Source: Spirochaetota bacterium (GTDB lineage Bacteria; Spirochaetota; UBA4802; JAFGDQ01). Taken from it: a stretch of DNA of 64,000 bases. Below are positions 62,666-64,000 of the stretch, in pieces. Below the pieces are notes generated by a model. It ran no database searches, was not told the DNA's origin, and saw only the letters and a list, made by a program, of their open reading frames with translations. The stretch covers positions 1 to 64,000 of the forward strand of contig JAFGSG010000071.1 in assembly GCA_016934735.1 (NCBI GenBank), in the 5' to 3' direction. Within the stretch, counting starts at the first letter, position 1, and each line of letters begins with the position of its first letter. A program made the position numbers and the translations under genes.

Positions 62666-63724
62666 ATGATAAGTAAAATAAAACTAATATATATTTTTGT
62701 TATAAGTATTTTTATTTTTACATTAGCTTTGCAGAAAGACGAAAAAAAGCTGATGGGGCAGGAAATAATTAAACTTGGATTTTCACATGGTTTTCCTGCG
62801 GATCATACAATGCAGGTGCGTGTATTTGAACCCTGGGCAAAAGAAATCAGCAGGCTTAGTAAAGGTAGAGTAGAGATATTATTTTTCCCTGACGGCACAC
62901 TTGGCAAAATGCCTGATCAATATAAACTGGCTGAAGATGGTGTTATTGATATTTCGTATGCTATACAGGATTACACCCCAGATCTTTTCCCACTCACAAC
63001 CGTATTTGAACTGCCTTTTATGACCCCAAGTGCTGAGAAGGCATCCAGGACAATGTGGTTAACCTATGAAAAATTTGCTGAATTCCGGAATGAATACAAC
63101 AAAGTAAAAGTACTTGCATTGTTTTGTCACCCAGGGAGGCATTTTTATTCGATCTCAAAACCCATTAAAGAAGTGAAGGATTTTAAGGGTATAATATTTA
63201 CTACCACAAATTCTTTTGCGACCAATGTCGTCAGAATTTTTGGTGCAAATCCTGTTCCAATGACTGTGGCTGATACATATGCTGCTATGGAAAATGGAAT
63301 TGTAGGCGGGACTGTTGTTTCTTGGGAAGAACTTAATACTTTTAAACTGGACCGCTTCATTAACTATGCTACAGAAGTATACTTTAATACAATGGCAATG
63401 ATGGTTGTCATGAATAAAAAAAAATACAATTCTCTTCCTAAGGATATTCAGAAGCTTATTGATAATACCACCGGTCTTGGAATGTCAGTGGATGCTGGAA
63501 AGTCATATGATGATGTTGAGATATCATTCAGGAATCTTGCCGAAAAAAAAGGCATTAAAAGATTCAATTTTTCCGGTTCTGATATGGAAAAACTGGAATC
63601 ATTTACATTGCCGTTAAGGCGACAATGGGTAAAAAATATGGAGAAAAAAGGTCTTCCTGGGCAGGCTATCCTTCAGGAGGCAACAGTGCTGCATGAAATC
63701 TTTAAACTTAATAAAAAATGGTAA
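62666..63724 (+). CDS. dctP: Third TRAP binding protein, divergent DctP
   Basis: 352 residues with an N-terminal hydrophobic leader (residues 5-22) and the DctP fold: WAKEISRLSKGRVEILFF, FPDGTLGKMPDQYKLAEDG and NKKKYNSLPKDIQKLI. It is only distantly related to the two DctP proteins at 20-24 kb. In the signature segment it reads FKGIIFTTTNSFATN where the others have KVRCFGS/KVRTYGP, so the Arg that clamps the ligand carboxylate is replaced by Thr. The ligand is therefore probably not a simple organic acid. No permease genes follow within the window. Confidence 0.82.
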   Translation: MISKIKLIYIFVISIFIFTLALQKDEKKLMGQEIIKLGFSHGFPADHTMQVRVFEPWAKEISRLSKGRVEILFFPDGTLGKMPDQYKLAEDGVIDISYAIQDYTPDLFPLTTVFELPFMTPSAEKASRTMWLTYEKFAEFRNEYNKVKVLALFCHPGRHFYSISKPIKEVKDFKGIIFTTTNSFATNVVRIFGANPVPMTVADTYAAMENGIVGGTVVSWEELNTFKLDRFINYATEVYFNTMAMMVVMNKKKYNSLPKDIQKLIDNTTGLGMSVDAGKSYDDVEISFRNLAEKKGIKRFNFSGSDMEKLESFTLPLRRQWVKNMEKKGLPGQAILQEATVLHEIFKLNKKW

Positions 63725-63769
63725 AACAATTTTACTTGCTCCAGTCTTTAAAAATTGTTAGTCTCTTAT

Positions 63770-64000
63770 CTATTCAACCAGCATCCATTTCCCGTGAGTG
63801 TAGAATAATTCTGCAGTGAATGTGTAATATTCACCCGGGCTACCGTCATATCTGGTCATTTCAATTTTATTATTGCCTTTCCATATGGGATTTACAGCTC
63901 CCCATCGAAGTTTTCTTTCAAAATTTTTCTTATAGTTTTTCCCTGCTTTTTCCCAGATCTCGATCCCGTTGGGCATATATCCTGAAATCATATCTACAGA
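63770..64000 (-). CDS. Hypothetical protein, 3' part only
   Basis: The frame is open to the edge of the window, so only the last ~76 residues are seen. They are rich in aromatic and charged residues (WGAVNPIWKGNNKIEMTRY, TFTAELFYTHGKWMLVE) and look like a small beta-rich domain. I do not recognise the family. It is convergent with dctP3. Confidence 0.5.
   Translation of the reverse strand, partial: SVDMISGYMPNGIEIWEKAGKNYKKNFERKLRWGAVNPIWKGNNKIEMTRYDGSPGEYYTFTAELFYTHGKWMLVE

Noticed and set aside
1..64000. CRISPR array, prophage, toxin-antitoxin or restriction-modification system
   Set aside because: No regularly spaced direct repeats, integrase, phage structural genes, cas genes or TA-like small gene pairs were seen.

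Overview
The window is an AT-rich chromosomal segment of a Gram-negative, hydrogen-metabolising anaerobe that also carries oxygen defences. Gram-negative character is shown by lpxB, a probable outer-membrane barrel protein, several lipoproteins and periplasmic binding proteins. Anaerobic metabolism is shown by a large [FeFe]-hydrogenase, a sensory [FeFe]-hydrogenase and an hdrCBA-mvhD-metV-metF operon of the type that reduces methylene-tetrahydrofolate in the methyl branch of the Wood-Ljungdahl pathway. Oxygen handling is shown by a PerR-type regulator with catalase and by cytochrome bd oxidase. The mixture would suit a spirochaete-like or deltaproteobacterium-like lineage, but no marker here fixes the phylum.

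Layout. 1-5.8 kb: 3' part of a PaaK-type adenylate-forming ligase, an exported flavodoxin-like protein, a barrel protein on the minus strand, an acyl carrier protein and a ketosynthase fused to a chain-length-factor-like domain. 6-9 kb: a Spy/CpxP-like lipoprotein and a CpxRA-like two-component system. 9-14 kb: a branched-chain-amino-acid-type (Liv) ABC transporter. 14-16.3 kb: perR and katA with matching operators. 16.3-19.7 kb: acyl-CoA synthetase, metallo-beta-lactamase-fold hydrolase and an apparently inactive signal-peptidase-like membrane protein. 20-24.5 kb: a TRAP transporter (dctP, dctQ, dctM) and a second, duplicated dctP. 24.9-26.9 kb: a second ketosynthase with a PlsC acyltransferase. 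27-29 kb: lpxB, a methyltransferase and a YwbE-family protein. 30-32.3 kb: a binding protein and a permease-ATPase fusion.

32.8-39.5 kb is the hydrogen block: a 1140-residue fusion of a degenerate ferredoxin domain, a GltD-like flavin/NAD(P) module, an intact H-cluster domain and a thioredoxin-like [2Fe-2S] domain; a small free [2Fe-2S] protein; a PAS-containing sensory hydrogenase; and a PP2C/SpoIIE phosphatase. A broken histidine kinase and tRNA-Glu/tRNA-Lys follow. 41.6-50.1 kb is the Hdr-Met operon, whose HdrA is about 1490 residues and carries the same kind of GltD-like module as the hydrogenase. 50-64 kb holds two MFS transporters, a second PaaK-like ligase with an S51 peptidase, a histidine phosphatase, cydAB, the relic of an EFR1-type flavodoxin/ferredoxin gene, several membrane or hypothetical proteins, a CorA-like transporter and a third TRAP binding protein.

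How it may work together (inference): the shared GltD-like module suggests that the hydrogenase and the HdrA-methylene-THF reductase complex both exchange electrons with NAD(P)H, possibly by flavin-based bifurcation, while the sensory hydrogenase and phosphatase report H2 level. The hydrogenase maturases HydE, HydF and HydG are not in the window. Non-coding structure is also informative: a dispersed inverted-repeat family, SBP-flanking hairpins, a duplicated TRAP leader, two sequence-related terminators and two near-identical PerR-type operators.
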